Assembly: GCA_963678705.1 (NCBI GenBank)
Contig: OY783214.1
Span: forward strand, 16,244,001-16,308,000
DNA: 64,000 nt
Origin: Panorpa germanica
Lineage: Eukaryota; Arthropoda; Insecta; Mecoptera; Panorpidae
Reading direction: 5' to 3'
Both the position numbers and the translations under genes were made by a program. The notes under the pieces were generated by a model. It was not told the DNA's origin and ran no database searches. It was given only the letters and a program-made list of their open reading frames with translations. The first letter of the stretch is position 1, and each line of letters begins with the position of its first letter. Below are positions 51,617 to 61,602 of the stretch, in pieces.

Positions 51617-52480
51617 TTAGTTGGCTGCTGAATCAGTTAGCTCGTCGGAGTCGGTTCCCTTATCTTCGATTTCATTAATACCGTGGATTTCGGTCACTAG
51701 AGCACGTTCTAATATAAAACAGCCTTCCTTGTACCTTAAACAAACAAATAACTAAATGTTCAATATGCTCAATAATAATAATCCATCTTTAGGAAATAGT
51801 AGTACATATATACCTTTGACTCTGGTCAGTTGCTAATTCATACATCCAACCCACTTTTGAATCGCAATTCTTACAACTTATGTCGCGAACAAAATGACGT
51901 CCAGTCAGCATGATCCTATCCTGCATTTTGCTGCAATTGACGTTCACAGCTCGTTTGAAAAGAAACGCACGACCTGGTGCAATAAAATTAAAGGTATTAT
52001 TAATACGCAACACAAAGATGAAGGACCATTTGATTCTCACTTCGAAGTTGAGAAGAATCAAGCATGAGGACATAAAGTTCGGTAAAATAAATAATTGAAA
52101 ACAGATTGAAGAATAAACTGAACACAGTGTGAACATGACACCAATAAGGAAAGAACAAAATGAAAAACATTCTTGGTCTAGACATTTATAAACAATAATA
52201 CCAGACTTCGTAAATTTCTTCAATGATTTGGTTTTGTATGAATTAATTGAGATAGAGTATCTTTTAAAAATGTATGCATAACAGAACTATGCCGTTCTAA
52301 AAATACTTGTAAAATAAAGTATCAGATAAAATTAATATATTACACTATATAAAGTAGGTCACCTGTGGCCCCAGTAAATCGCGTACTGATTAACTCTCTG
52401 CGGTTTGTCAAATGCATTTCACATTTTCCACAAGCAAACAATCGTTTTCCACCAAGATGTTCAAAGAATTTGACACCCAT
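51617..52480 (-). CDS. Yippee-like protein (YPEL5 type), array unit 3
   Basis: Exons 52480-52363, 51973-51814 and 51734-51617 (118+160+118 bases) encode 131 aa. Introns are 389 and 79 bp, in the same phases as units 1 and 2. The start region [17 protein letters not shown] and [18 protein letters not shown] is the closest of the three to canonical YPEL5 sequence. The middle is more changed ([21 protein letters not shown]). All zinc-binding cysteines are present and the C-terminus is acidic/Ser-rich. It is the first gene of the array in transcription order. The reading frame 51789-52223 covers only exon 2 plus intron sequence and is not the protein. Confidence 0.92.
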
Positions 52481-52544
52481 TGTTGTCTATTAGATGATTT
52501 CTTTCAGAGTCTAACAGACCAGATTATCTATTGAAAATAAATTA

Positions 52545-52628
52545 TAAAAAAGTATGTTTGAGTTATAATGTTGTCTTGTATTTGTTATTATTTACCTTTA
52601 ATTTATCAATAAATAAACAGCTGATTGC
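52545..52628 (-). promoter_or_regulatory. Conserved upstream block, Yippee unit 3
   Basis: GTTATAATG, then TTTGTTATTATTTACCTTTA and ATTTATCAATAAATAAACAG followed by CTGATTG, 65 bp from the ATG. It mirrors the unit 1 block in spacing and content, including the E-box CAGCTG. Confidence 0.45.
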
Positions 52629-53528
52629 AGGCGATACACTTGGCAATTAATAACAATGAAAATAAACACTTCCCCTTCTCAATAATAAGATACATTGACA
52701 GCTACATCAACGTCTCCCTGCTGAACTAGTGTGTAAAATTTATTATAGATACAAACCAAATTAAAAGGATTCTATTTATTAATTATTGTCAGTAAAAAAT
52801 GTTATATTGAATGGTAAACATAATTTTTTTTAAATTTCTTATTTATTAAGTCGATTTACTTCCGATGCTGAGTCTTACCATGAACGATATCCTTCTATAT
52901 TTGCATTTTATATGCTATCGAGGACTCGTTATCACTGTTATTAATAGAAGTTGTATCTCCATCTATTAAGCGCGTTCGCAAGATGAGATTTTAGTTGATC
53001 GATCTTGGTTTGGTTCATGGATAAGAACAGAAGGTCCGAGAGTCCCCATATCAGCTGTGTTCGACAGCTCGTACTAGTTTTTAACATGTGGTTTTTAATT
53101 TATGATTACAATGAAAAGAGTTAATTACAAAAAATATATTAAAAATAACTTTCACTAAAGTTTTAATATTAAAAGTTATCAATATTTATAATATACTCAA
53201 TACAGGTACTATTTTTCAATTATTTTTATTCTTAACCTAACTTTTTTTAATCTAGACATATTAATGACACATGTAAAGCAATATCAGAACAATTTAACCG
53301 TAAAAAATGTATAGCTAATTCAGCCTAGATTGAAATTAATAATTAATGTAATTAGTAAATTTATTATTTCATGAGTGTCATGAAGAATTTAGGTATTTAA
53401 AAATAATATTTTCTGAGCTTAAAGAGGTGTTTTATAGAATTAAAATGTTGTCGGAAGGACTTTGTGACTGGATTTTAGCAAAGTAATTGGGACTGAATAC
53501 AGTTGCTTTCTTTCTTTGCTATACATAT

Positions 53529-53529
<1 letters not shown>
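52629..53529. other. Gene-free stretch between Yippee array and LTR element
   Basis: No coding signal or repeat partner was seen. Confidence 0.5.

Positions 53530-53614
<85 letters not shown>
53530..53614. repeat. (TA)n microsatellite
   Basis: About 85 bases of pure AT alternation, ending some 60 bp before the 5' LTR. The ORFs over it are Tyr-Ile artefacts. Confidence 0.95.
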
Positions 53615-53618
<4 letters not shown>

Positions 53619-53676
53619 TACGTTTTTCTATTTTTTATTCATTAAACAATTTTTTAATATTCAAGAAAATATATAC

Positions 53677-54424
53677 TGTTGTAAGTACGCATATGTCGCA
53701 CTTACCTTTTATTTTTAATGATATTAAATGTTAATTATGTAATAGAATTATATTATGTAAACAGTTTTTGTATTAGTATTAAGATTGTAAAGAATAATTA
53801 TTTAAGTTTAGCGCTTATAAATATTGTCTCTGGTTTGTGGAGATTAATATTGATTTAATGCTGGTAATTCAGTATTGGCGTTCTGTGATGTGAAATAAAT
53901 TATTATATATTAAATTGCACAAGACGCTGAAAGCCAGTCTTCTCCTGAGTCTCAAAGCAAGCATTACTATTCGCAACTTCGTACGTATTGAATAGTGAGC
54001 ACATTTCAACTATTAATTAAATTATAACACTATAGAATTACATTTTGTTTTATATCTGTCATCTTCGTTAATCTAATAAAATACTATTGTAATTAAGTAA
54101 GCAGATATAATATTACAACGAATAAATGATATATTTTAATAAAAGTGTTTGTATTAATAGTAATAAAAAGATACTAATTGTTCAACCGTCGCATGTCGCA
54201 ACGAGGTTACTTTAGACCGCTCAAGTATTCTCTAATTGCAACAATACACCGTCTGAACAAGAATCCTTATTAATCATCTTAAGAAAGATATTCGATTACT
54301 ACTGTAATTGGTGTTGGAAGTCGTCAACTGAAGAATCTACTACCAGAAGCTAGCATCCCTGCAGAATGTACTAGTAAGCTGAGTAATCTCCTCCAGAACG
54401 ACAATACGACACAATTTTACAACA
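53677..54424 (+). repeat. 5' LTR
   Basis: 748 bp with 8-bp terminal inverted repeats TGTTGTAA/TTACAACA. The start can fold (GTAAGT at 53681 pairs with ACTTAC at 53700). AAATAAA-like and AATAAAA hexamers occur inside; U3/R/U5 limits cannot be set from sequence alone. Confidence 0.93.
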
Positions 54425-54425
54425 T

Positions 54426-54443
54426 TGGTGTCAGGTGGGGTCT
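54426..54443 (+). promoter_or_regulatory. Primer-binding site (tRNA-Leu-like)
   Basis: TGGTGTCAGGTGGGGTCT starts one base after the LTR. TGG is complementary to the tRNA CCA end, and TGTCAG plus the following GTGGG fit the acceptor/T-arm of a leucine tRNA with a one-base gap. The tRNA identity is inferred from general knowledge of tRNA-Leu ends. Confidence 0.6.
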
Positions 54444-54506
54444 CGAAGAGATATTCCTACACATAAATATCCAAGAGGTACGCCCAAAATTTTTTTCTAT
54501 ATATTC

Positions 54507-54523
54507 TACAACATTGGTGTCAG
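54507..54523 (+). repeat. Second LTR-end/PBS-like junction
   Basis: TACAACATTGGTGTCAG is an exact 17-base repeat of the true junction at 54418-54434, 89 bp downstream. It includes the last seven LTR bases and the first PBS bases. The sequence that follows differs. Confidence 0.8.
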
Positions 54524-54729
54524 ATCAATTATTCTGGATACCACTACGTCGATCGATTATTTCCAAGATTGCCGAAGAGTACGAGATAGAACGTCAATTC
54601 ATCTGTATTTCACATAATTTTTCTACAAGTCCGGTGGATGTAAAACAACAGCCCGCTGAACCAGAAAAAAAGAAATCTTTTGCCCCCAGCGAATGGATGG
54701 ATGCTTCTAGAACAAATGGAATAATCTAA
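54524..54729 (+). other. Open segment in element leader, possibly exon-derived
   Basis: After a pyrimidine-rich run and the CAG of the duplicated PBS-like site, an open frame of about 68 codons runs to TAA at 54727. It has protein-like composition: IISKIAEEYEIERQF, then a Pro/Lys/Glu-rich part (QQPAEPEKKKSFAPSEW). It matches no gag motif I know. It may be a captured host exon or a lineage-specific leader ORF. No ATG stands at its start. Confidence 0.3.
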
Positions 54730-54869
54730 ACTGATGTTAATCGTTTCCAGAACCCTGCACACAGCTGTACATAGATCAAAATCGAAAGTTTTTTTTGTTA
54801 AGTATAATAAGACAGTATCTTTTTATCTTGTATACAATTATTATCATAAATTGATAATTGTATTTTTTT

Positions 54870-55118
54870 CTATTAGTAGCATCCTTGTAATTCATTGAAG
54901 CTATTATTTTTTTAGTATTATATTCAATACTTTTGAATATTTGCTATAACCTATCTATTAGTAGCATCCTTGTAATTCATTGAAGCTATTATTTTTTTAG
55001 TATTATATTCAATACTTTTGAATATTTGCTATAACCTATCTATTAGTAGCATCCTTGTAATTCATTGAAGCTATTATTTTTTAGTATTATATTCAATACT
55101 TTTGAATATTTGTTATAA
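54870..55118 (+). repeat. 85-bp minisatellite in the element leader
   Basis: TATTAGTAGCATCCTTGTAA and the following ~65 bases repeat at 54871, 54956 and 55041 with almost no differences. A fourth, degenerate partial unit runs to about 55190. Near-identity between units implies recent expansion. Confidence 0.9.
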
Positions 55119-55243
55119 AATAACAATTTTGTAGCATCATTGTTCAATATTTTTAGTATTATATCCAATACTTTTGAATATCTACTATAATATTTCCTAT
55201 AATTGTTTCTACAATTATATTAATTCATGTTTAATATTTTTAG

Positions 55244-55377
55244 AACATCTTTATGAACGAGAAAGAATTTTGAAAAGGAGAAGTAAAGAGCTGAAGCAGT
55301 TAGATAGCAGTCTGTTCAATCAGAGAGACTACCTTCCTGTTACAACTGCGGTGTCTGAGCCCCATCGGAAATTTCCA
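55244..55377 (+). other. Exon-like segment inside the element leader
   Basis: 134 bases bounded by an acceptor (TTTAATATTTTTAG) and a strong donor (CCA|GTGAGT). The frame is open, entering in phase 1 and leaving in phase 0. It encodes a charged helical stretch, HLYERERILKRRSKELKQLD, then a tail ending near SEPHRKFP. It precedes the gag ATG by 118 bp and shares no gag features. Its donor phase fits the segment at 61603 just beyond the 3' LTR, whose start is also similar (L-x-E-x-E-R-x-L). Confidence 0.45.
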
Positions 55378-55495
55378 GTGAGTTACTGTTTTCGCTAACA
55401 ATTTTTCCTTGTCAGAATCCTATTTTTCGGAGAGTCGTTTATTGGTACAAAATAATCTTTAGTCTGTATATTATATATAACTTTAATTAAGTACT

Positions 55496-58400
55496 ATGGC
55501 ACCGAACGTTCATTCACTCACACTAGTTGAGAATACAATCAATCTAATTAATGAGTTTTCAAAAAATCTAGAAGTCCAATCAACATCCTTAACAATAGTT
55601 GAATTAAAAATCAAAAACTTAGACAAAGCTTGGGTTAAATATAGTAGTATCGTAGAAGCATTGCTTCCAACTCTAAAAAATGAAGAAGCTTCGGCTATCG
55701 TTAGTAAGTCTATGGAAGTTGAAAGTATTTATGACGACACTCTTATTTACTTGTTGAATTATAAGCAAACATTTGAGAATGATACACATATTGTAGACGA
55801 CTCAAAAAGTATAGATTCAATAAAAAATCTGAACTTAAGTCCAATGCAACTAACCGTTTTTGATGGAGAATATATTAATTGGCAAAGTTTTATGGAATTA
55901 TTTACAAATTTAATTCGTAATAATAGTAAACTATCAAGCATTGAAAAAATGCATTATTTAAAGTTAAATTTGTCAGGAGAACCACTCAAACTCATAAAGA
56001 ATTATCCTTTAACAAATGATAATTACGAAATTGTTTGGAACATCCTTTGTAAACGTTATGATAACAAGGTAGCACTTATTGAAACCTGTTTAAACAATTT
56101 AATAAACTACAATGTTATACGTTTAGAGTCCGAAATCAATATCAAAAAACTACTAGATGAAATTAATGAATCGATTAGAGCATTAACCGAATTGGGGATA
56201 TATTCTAATCATTCAGATTTTATGTTAATACATATTTTAAAGACCAAATTAGATTTTAATTCGTCAAAGGAATGGGAAAACAGAAATAATTCTGAATTAC
56301 CAACCTTAAATGAATTTACAGAGTTTCTGGAGAGACGGTGGCGCAATCTAGAAAGAAGAAGGCATATTAAAGTCAAAACATATCCAAGCGTTCCTAATTC
56401 TAATAGTAAACCAGTTTCAAGCAAGCAAATTCCTAATAAGGTCGAAACAAAAACTAAAAATTTGTTCTGTAACCATTGTAAGAAAAGTGGTCATACAGAA
56501 AAGTATTGTTTTATTAAGAAGGAAAATCTAGATACGGGTAACCCTATTGCTCAAGTTAATACTTGTAGGGAGGCCACAATTTTATCAGAACCTTCTACTT
56601 GTTGTGAAAGATCGAAACATCTTATATCTGATGGTTCTCAAGTATCTTTTACTAACAAGACACAACACAATTCAAATAATGAATTATGTTTTTTTTATGA
56701 TTTTGATGAGATCAATACGGGTAATTTACAAAATAATAATGATATTCTAAGTTTTGACAGTAAAAATAAAAATGTTAAGGCTAAGCAAACAGTTGACACT
56801 ATCCAATTCAAGATGGTCGCAGCCAAAGCTAAAACCGTATCATTTTTATTAGATACTGGTTCTCAAATCTCCTTGATTAAACAAAATATTTTAAATAACA
56901 ATGTCAGAATTAATAATAAATCTAAAATTCTATTGAAGGGTATTTCTGAAGGCACGCCTTATACCTTAGGTTCACTGAAAACTTCTATAATTTTAGATAG
57001 TAATAAGTCGAAACAAACTTTACAGGTTGTGTCAGAAAATTTCCCCATTAAACACGATGGAATTATAGGGTTAGATATTTTACGGAAACTAAATGCAGTA
57101 ATTAATCTAAAAATGAACAGTGTACAATTCTCAGAATGTGGCAAAGTAATTGAGCTCCCACTTATAAATATAAACAATATCGTTTTACCAGCACGTACGA
57201 GGAAGATAATTCCTATGTCAGGTTCTACAGTAGGAGTTTGTGTAGCCAGGGAATTGTTACCTGAAGTTTTTTTAGCTAATGCATTAATCAAGCCCGTCAA
57301 AAATATTTTCTATATTTCAATAATAAATTCTTCAATAAAAAATATAATACTTAGTAATTTCAAACCGAATATCATACCGATAGATCAATTTAGTATTTAC
57401 CATTTTTCAAAATCAAGTCCTAACAACCGTAAGGAACTTTTATTAAACAATTTAAATCTTTCACATGTCAATTCAGAATTAGTAACAGAATTAATAGAAA
57501 TCTGTGACAGCTTTAATGACATATTTTTTTTACCGGGAGACAAGTTATCTTGTACGAGCGCATTAAGTCATAAGATAAAGATTAATTCTTCTAAACCCGT
57601 TAACGTTAAACCGTATCGATTGCCCCATGCGCAAAAAGAGATTGTGGAAAAGCATATTCAGGAACTGTTGGTCAACAACATAATTGAAGAAAGCGACTCA
57701 CCCTATAACGCACCTTTATTAGTAGTACCAAAAAAACCAGATGCGTTAGGTAATAAACAATTCCGCGTAGTAGTCGATTTCCGTAAACTTAACGAGCAGA
57801 CAACAAGTGACGCCTATCCTTTGCCTCTTATACATGATATACTGGACCAACTTAGTGGTGCAAAATTTTTCTCTACCCTTGACTTAGCAAGCGGTTTTCA
57901 CCAGGTCCCTATGCTTCCCGAAGATAAAGAGAAAACAGCATTTAGTGCGAACTTTAAACACTATCAATTTGTAAGAATGCCATTCGGACTTAAAGGAGCC
58001 CCCCCCATGTTTCAGAGACTTATGTCTCACGTTCTCACAGGTTTGCAAGGAATAGATTGCTTAATCTATCTGGACGATGTAGTCATTTTTGGAAAAAACA
58101 TTTCTGAGCACAACCAAAGATTAAAAAACGTTTTTTCTAAATTACGGGAACATAATTTGAAGCTCCAACCATCCAAATGTAACTTTCTACATAAAGATTT
58201 GATTTATTTAGGTCACGTTATTAATGAAACAGGTATTCTACCAGATCCTTCTAAAGTAGAAGCAATAAAGAATTTCCCCATTCCAAACAGTCCTAAACAA
58301 ATTAAAACATTTTTGGGTATGTCTGGTTATTATCGCCGACATATACCGCATTACGCAGAGATAGCCAAACCACTATATAATGCAGCAAACAGTAATGTTA

Positions 58401-60445
58401 AAGTATTAGAATGGTCAGACCAATGCGACGAATCATTTAAAACTTTAAAAAATAAATTAACCATATCACCTGTTTTGCAATACCCGGACTTTAGTAAAAA
58501 TTTCGTTGTAACCACGGATGCAAGTAAATATGCTATAGGTGCAGTCCTTTCACAAGGTACTATTAAGGAAAGCCACCCAATAGCATATGCTTCAAGAACT
58601 CTAAATAAGGCACAACAAAATTACACAACTACTGAACGTGAGTTATTAGCAGTAGTATGGGCTGTGGCTCATTTTAGACCCTATCTCTATGGAAAGTTTT
58701 TTAGTATCGTAACAGACCATCAAGCCTTGACTTGGTTAATGAGTATTAAGGACCCGAGTTCTAGACTTATGCGTTGGCGGATAAAACTAGAGGAATATAA
58801 TTACGAAGTAATATATAGACCAGGTAGTTCGATTCCACACGTAGATGCCCTAAGTCGCGTATACTCACTTCAGGTTGAAACAATGGATGTCACATACGAA
58901 AATTATTTAGAAATAATTAAAAATAAAATTATCATAAACAATAAAGTAATTGAACATGATAAAAGTTTATATGACGCACCGACGTCATTTTCATTAGTAG
59001 ATTTTGTATCAAAAGATTTTAAAAATTCAATTGGAAATTCTCCTGAATTAATCAATAAATTTAGTAGTATCAATGCATTTCTAATACAAGAAAAAGAAGT
59101 ATCAGAAATTGCATATGTTGAAATTGATACTAGATTTATTATCTGTTTAATAATTAAGGAATTTCATTTTAATCTACCAAATTATAAAGAAATATTTTTG
59201 GCATTAGTGAATCTGAAAAACTTTTGTACTTTACACAAAATTACTAACATAGCTATGAACAGGTTCGAGTCTGAACTAAGTAAATTAGATTTTGCCCAGT
59301 TACGAACTATGATCAGACATATCTTTGATAAAACAAATATAATAGTACACATTTATAATGACAATATACTTAAAATTAGTGACCCTGAGTTAATAAACAA
59401 TGTAATTTCGGAATTTCATGTTAATCCCACAGCAGGCCACTTAGGAGTTTCTAAAACAATTAAACGATTAAAATCACACTTTAAATTTCCAAGTATGATT
59501 AGAAAAGTTAAAAATTTTATTAGACAATGTGTATCATGTCAAAAGAATAAAGTGTGCAAATTAAATAAATGCCCATTAACAATTACATCGACTTCGAAAC
59601 ATAGTTTCGAAAGGTTGGCTTTGGACATAGTATATCTTCCCAAGAAAGACGACAACGACAAATACAAATACTTACTAACAATACAGGATGACCTTACTAA
59701 ATTTACGGAAGCTATTCCTATTATAAACCAGGAGGCAAATACTGTCGCGAAAGCATTAGTAACTAACGTTATTTGTAGGTACGGAGTTCCTAATATGATC
59801 TTAACAGACCAAGGAACAAATTTCATGTCAAAAATTTTTAAAGATATATGCAAATTGTTAAAAATTAAACAATTAAAAACAACAGCATTTAGACCAGCAA
59901 CCAACGGTGCCTTAGAAAGAGTTCATAGAACCCTTGCCGAGTATCTAAGGAATTTTTGTAAAAAGCAGGATGATTGGATAAATTGGATTCCCTATGCAAT
60001 GTTCGTGTATAACACAACTCCGCATACAGCGACCGGTTTTACTCCTTTCGAACTAATTTATGGACATAAGGCAAATCTGCCTTCAATTTTTTATAAAGAA
60101 CCAATTGAGGTAAATACTTATAATAATTTTATAGTAGAACTCAAACACAGGTTACAAGTAGCGAGGGAACTTGCTATAAATAACTTGGTTAAAAGCAAAG
60201 AAAAAACAAAATTATATTTTGATAAAAGGGTCAATTCTCTTTTCACACCTGAAGTAAACGAACTAGTTTTATTAAGAAATGAACAGTTACCAACTAAAGG
60301 ACAGTCAAAAAAACTTTTACCCTTATACGTAGGACCGTATAAAGTTACTAAAATTATATCCCCTGTTAATACAGAAATACTAATTGGTAAAAAACATACG
60401 GTAGTTCATAATAATAGGTTGAAGAGATTTTGTACCAATGAATAA
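55496..60445 (+). CDS. Retrotransposon gag-pol polyprotein, single intact frame
   Basis: 1649 residues with no stop or frameshift. Residues ~112-255 resemble DUF1759, the gag-like domain usual in BEL/Pao elements (FDGEYINWQSF and LSSIEKMHYLK). A CCHC zinc knuckle follows (Cys325, Cys328, His333, Cys338), then an aspartic protease with DTG at 453-455. The reverse transcriptase has YLDD at 858-861. RNase H begins near Asp1008. The integrase has an HHCC finger (~1307-1350) and a D,D-35-E core (Asp1377, Asp1438, Glu1474), followed by a GPY module. RT-RNaseH-integrase order defines Ty3/gypsy. Gag and pol are fused without the usual frameshift. The start is the first ATG after the leader. Asn/Ile/Lys-rich codon use matches the AT-rich element. 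It probably acts in cytoplasmic particles and then integrates into nuclear DNA. Confidence 0.95.
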   Translation: MAPNVHSLTLVENTINLINEFSKNLEVQSTSLTIVELKIKNLDKAWVKYSSIVEALLPTLKNEEASAIVSKSMEVESIYDDTLIYLLNYKQTFENDTHIVDDSKSIDSIKNLNLSPMQLTVFDGEYINWQSFMELFTNLIRNNSKLSSIEKMHYLKLNLSGEPLKLIKNYPLTNDNYEIVWNILCKRYDNKVALIETCLNNLINYNVIRLESEINIKKLLDEINESIRALTELGIYSNHSDFMLIHILKTKLDFNSSKEWENRNNSELPTLNEFTEFLERRWRNLERRRHIKVKTYPSVPNSNSKPVSSKQIPNKVETKTKNLFCNHCKKSGHTEKYCFIKKENLDTGNPIAQVNTCREATILSEPSTCCERSKHLISDGSQVSFTNKTQHNSNNELCFFYDFDEINTGNLQNNNDILSFDSKNKNVKAKQTVDTIQFKMVAAKAKTVSFLLDTGSQISLIKQNILNNNVRINNKSKILLKGISEGTPYTLGSLKTSIILDSNKSKQTLQVVSENFPIKHDGIIGLDILRKLNAVINLKMNSVQFSECGKVIELPLININNIVLPARTRKIIPMSGSTVGVCVARELLPEVFLANALIKPVKNIFYISIINSSIKNIILSNFKPNIIPIDQFSIYHFSKSSPNNRKELLLNNLNLSHVNSELVTELIEICDSFNDIFFLPGDKLSCTSALSHKIKINSSKPVNVKPYRLPHAQKEIVEKHIQELLVNNIIEESDSPYNAPLLVVPKKPDALGNKQFRVVVDFRKLNEQTTSDAYPLPLIHDILDQLSGAKFFSTLDLASGFHQVPMLPEDKEKTAFSANFKHYQFVRMPFGLKGAPPMFQRLMSHVLTGLQGIDCLIYLDDVVIFGKNISEHNQRLKNVFSKLREHNLKLQPSKCNFLHKDLIYLGHVINETGILPDPSKVEAIKNFPIPNSPKQIKTFLGMSGYYRRHIPHYAEIAKPLYNAANSNVKVLEWSDQCDESFKTLKNKLTISPVLQYPDFSKNFVVTTDASKYAIGAVLSQGTIKESHPIAYASRTLNKAQQNYTTTERELLAVVWAVAHFRPYLYGKFFSIVTDHQALTWLMSIKDPSSRLMRWRIKLEEYNYEVIYRPGSSIPHVDALSRVYSLQVETMDVTYENYLEIIKNKIIINNKVIEHDKSLYDAPTSFSLVDFVSKDFKNSIGNSPELINKFSSINAFLIQEKEVSEIAYVEIDTRFIICLIIKEFHFNLPNYKEIFLALVNLKNFCTLHKITNIAMNRFESELSKLDFAQLRTMIRHIFDKTNIIVHIYNDNILKISDPELINNVISEFHVNPTAGHLGVSKTIKRLKSHFKFPSMIRKVKNFIRQCVSCQKNKVCKLNKCPLTITSTSKHSFERLALDIVYLPKKDDNDKYKYLLTIQDDLTKFTEAIPIINQEANTVAKALVTNVICRYGVPNMILTDQGTNFMSKIFKDICKLLKIKQLKTTAFRPATNGALERVHRTLAEYLRNFCKKQDDWINWIPYAMFVYNTTPHTATGFTPFELIYGHKANLPSIFYKEPIEVNTYNNFIVELKHRLQVARELAINNLVKSKEKTKLYFDKRVNSLFTPEVNELVLLRNEQLPTKGQSKKLLPLYVGPYKVTKIISPVNTEILIGKKHTVVHNNRLKRFCTNE

Positions 60446-60540
60446 AAACTTGACGAATGAAATGGATTTTGTCAGGGATGATTGTTTTGTGGAGCAGTGT
60501 TAACTCTATACGATGGGATCAGAATCGTTGTCGACACTTT

Positions 60541-60765
60541 GCTTCTCTTTTTGTTTTTTTCTAGAATTGTAACTCGTATATTTTGTTTTTATACGTGTCC
60601 CTTTTTTTTTGAAAGGGGGTGTTGTGATATGTACGACATCTCCCCTATCACAATTTTTCCTTTTTCTTTTCCTTAGAGCAGAAACGCATATGTTTTGTTT
60701 TATATGCGTTCCTTTTCTTTGGTTGAGGAGTGTTGTAAGTACGCATATGTCGCACTTACCTTTTA
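60541..60765 (+). repeat. Tandemly duplicated polypurine/3'-LTR boundary (period ~110 bp)
   Basis: Copy 1 (~60545-60655) and copy 2 (~60656-60765) share this order: a T-rich run, hairpin a, a C/T run, a purine-rich tract, TGTTGT, hairpin b. Copy 2 contains the real LTR start at 60731. Hairpin a is CGTATA/TATACG in copy 1 and CGCATAT/ATATGCG in copy 2. Hairpin b is TTGTGATA/TATCACAA and GTAAGT/ACTTAC. Copy 1 has the better purine tract (GAAAGGGGG, 60611-60619). Confidence 0.7.
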
Positions 60766-61478
60766 TTTTTAATGATATTAAATGTTAATTATGTAATAGA
60801 ATTATATTATGTAAACAGTTTTTGTATTAGTATTAAGATTGTAAAGAATAATTATTTAAGTTTAGCGCTTATAAATATTGTCTCTGGTTTGTGGAGATTA
60901 ATATTGATTTAATGCTGGTAATTCAGTATTGGCGTTCTGTGATGTGAAATAAATTATTATATATTAAATTGCACAAGACGCTGAAAGCCAGTCTTCTCCT
61001 GAGTCTCAAAGCAAGCATTACTATTCGCAACTTCGTACGTATTGAATAGTGAGCACATTTCAACTATTAATTAAATTATAACACTATAGAATTACATTTT
61101 GTTTTATATCTGTCATCTTCGTTAATCTAATAAAATACTATTGTAATTAAGTAAGCAGATATAATATTACAACGAATAAATGATATATTTTAATAAAAGT
61201 GTTTGTATTAATAGTAATAAAAAGATACTAATTGTTCAACCGTCGCATGTCGCAACGAGGTTACTTTAGACCGCTCAAGTATTCTCTAATTGCAACAATA
61301 CACCGTCTGAACAAGAATCCTTATTAATCATCTTAAGAAAGATATTCGATTACTACTGTAATTGGTGTTGGAAGTCGTCAACTGAAGAATCTACTACCAG
61401 AAGCTAGCATCCCTGCAGAATGTACTAGTAAGCTGAGTAATCTCCTCCAGAACGACAATACGACACAATTTTACAACA
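60731..61478 (+). repeat. 3' LTR
   Basis: 748 bp, same length and, as far as I can compare by eye, the same sequence as the 5' LTR. Followed by ATAC, the target duplication. Confidence 0.93.
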
Positions 61479-61602
61479 ATACCTAAAAAGTAGTAGTGTA
61501 ATTTTTTTTAAAATTAAATAGTGAACATAATTAGATGTAAATGGCTTAAGACGGTTTTTAAGGAAATTTAACACTTAGTAATTTTTAATGTTTTATTTTC
61601 AG

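Larger units (their letters stand above)
53677..61478 (+). mobile_element. Complete Ty3/gypsy-type LTR retrotransposon
   Basis: Two 748-bp LTRs (53677-54424 and 60731-61478) begin TGTTGTAA and end TTACAACA, and appear identical by eye. The flanks give a 4-bp target duplication, ATAC (53673-53676 and 61479-61482). A primer-binding site follows the 5' LTR and one intact gag-pol frame lies between. No env-like frame is present. Matching LTRs and the intact frame imply a recent insertion that may still be active. Unusual features are a ~1.07-kb leader with exon-like segments and a minisatellite, and a second diverged copy of the boundary signals at each end. Confidence 0.93.

Noticed and set aside
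60482-60676. Short ORF after pol as a possible env or accessory gene
   Set aside because: It lies across the duplicated polypurine/LTR boundary, is T-rich simple sequence, and has no signal peptide or envelope features.
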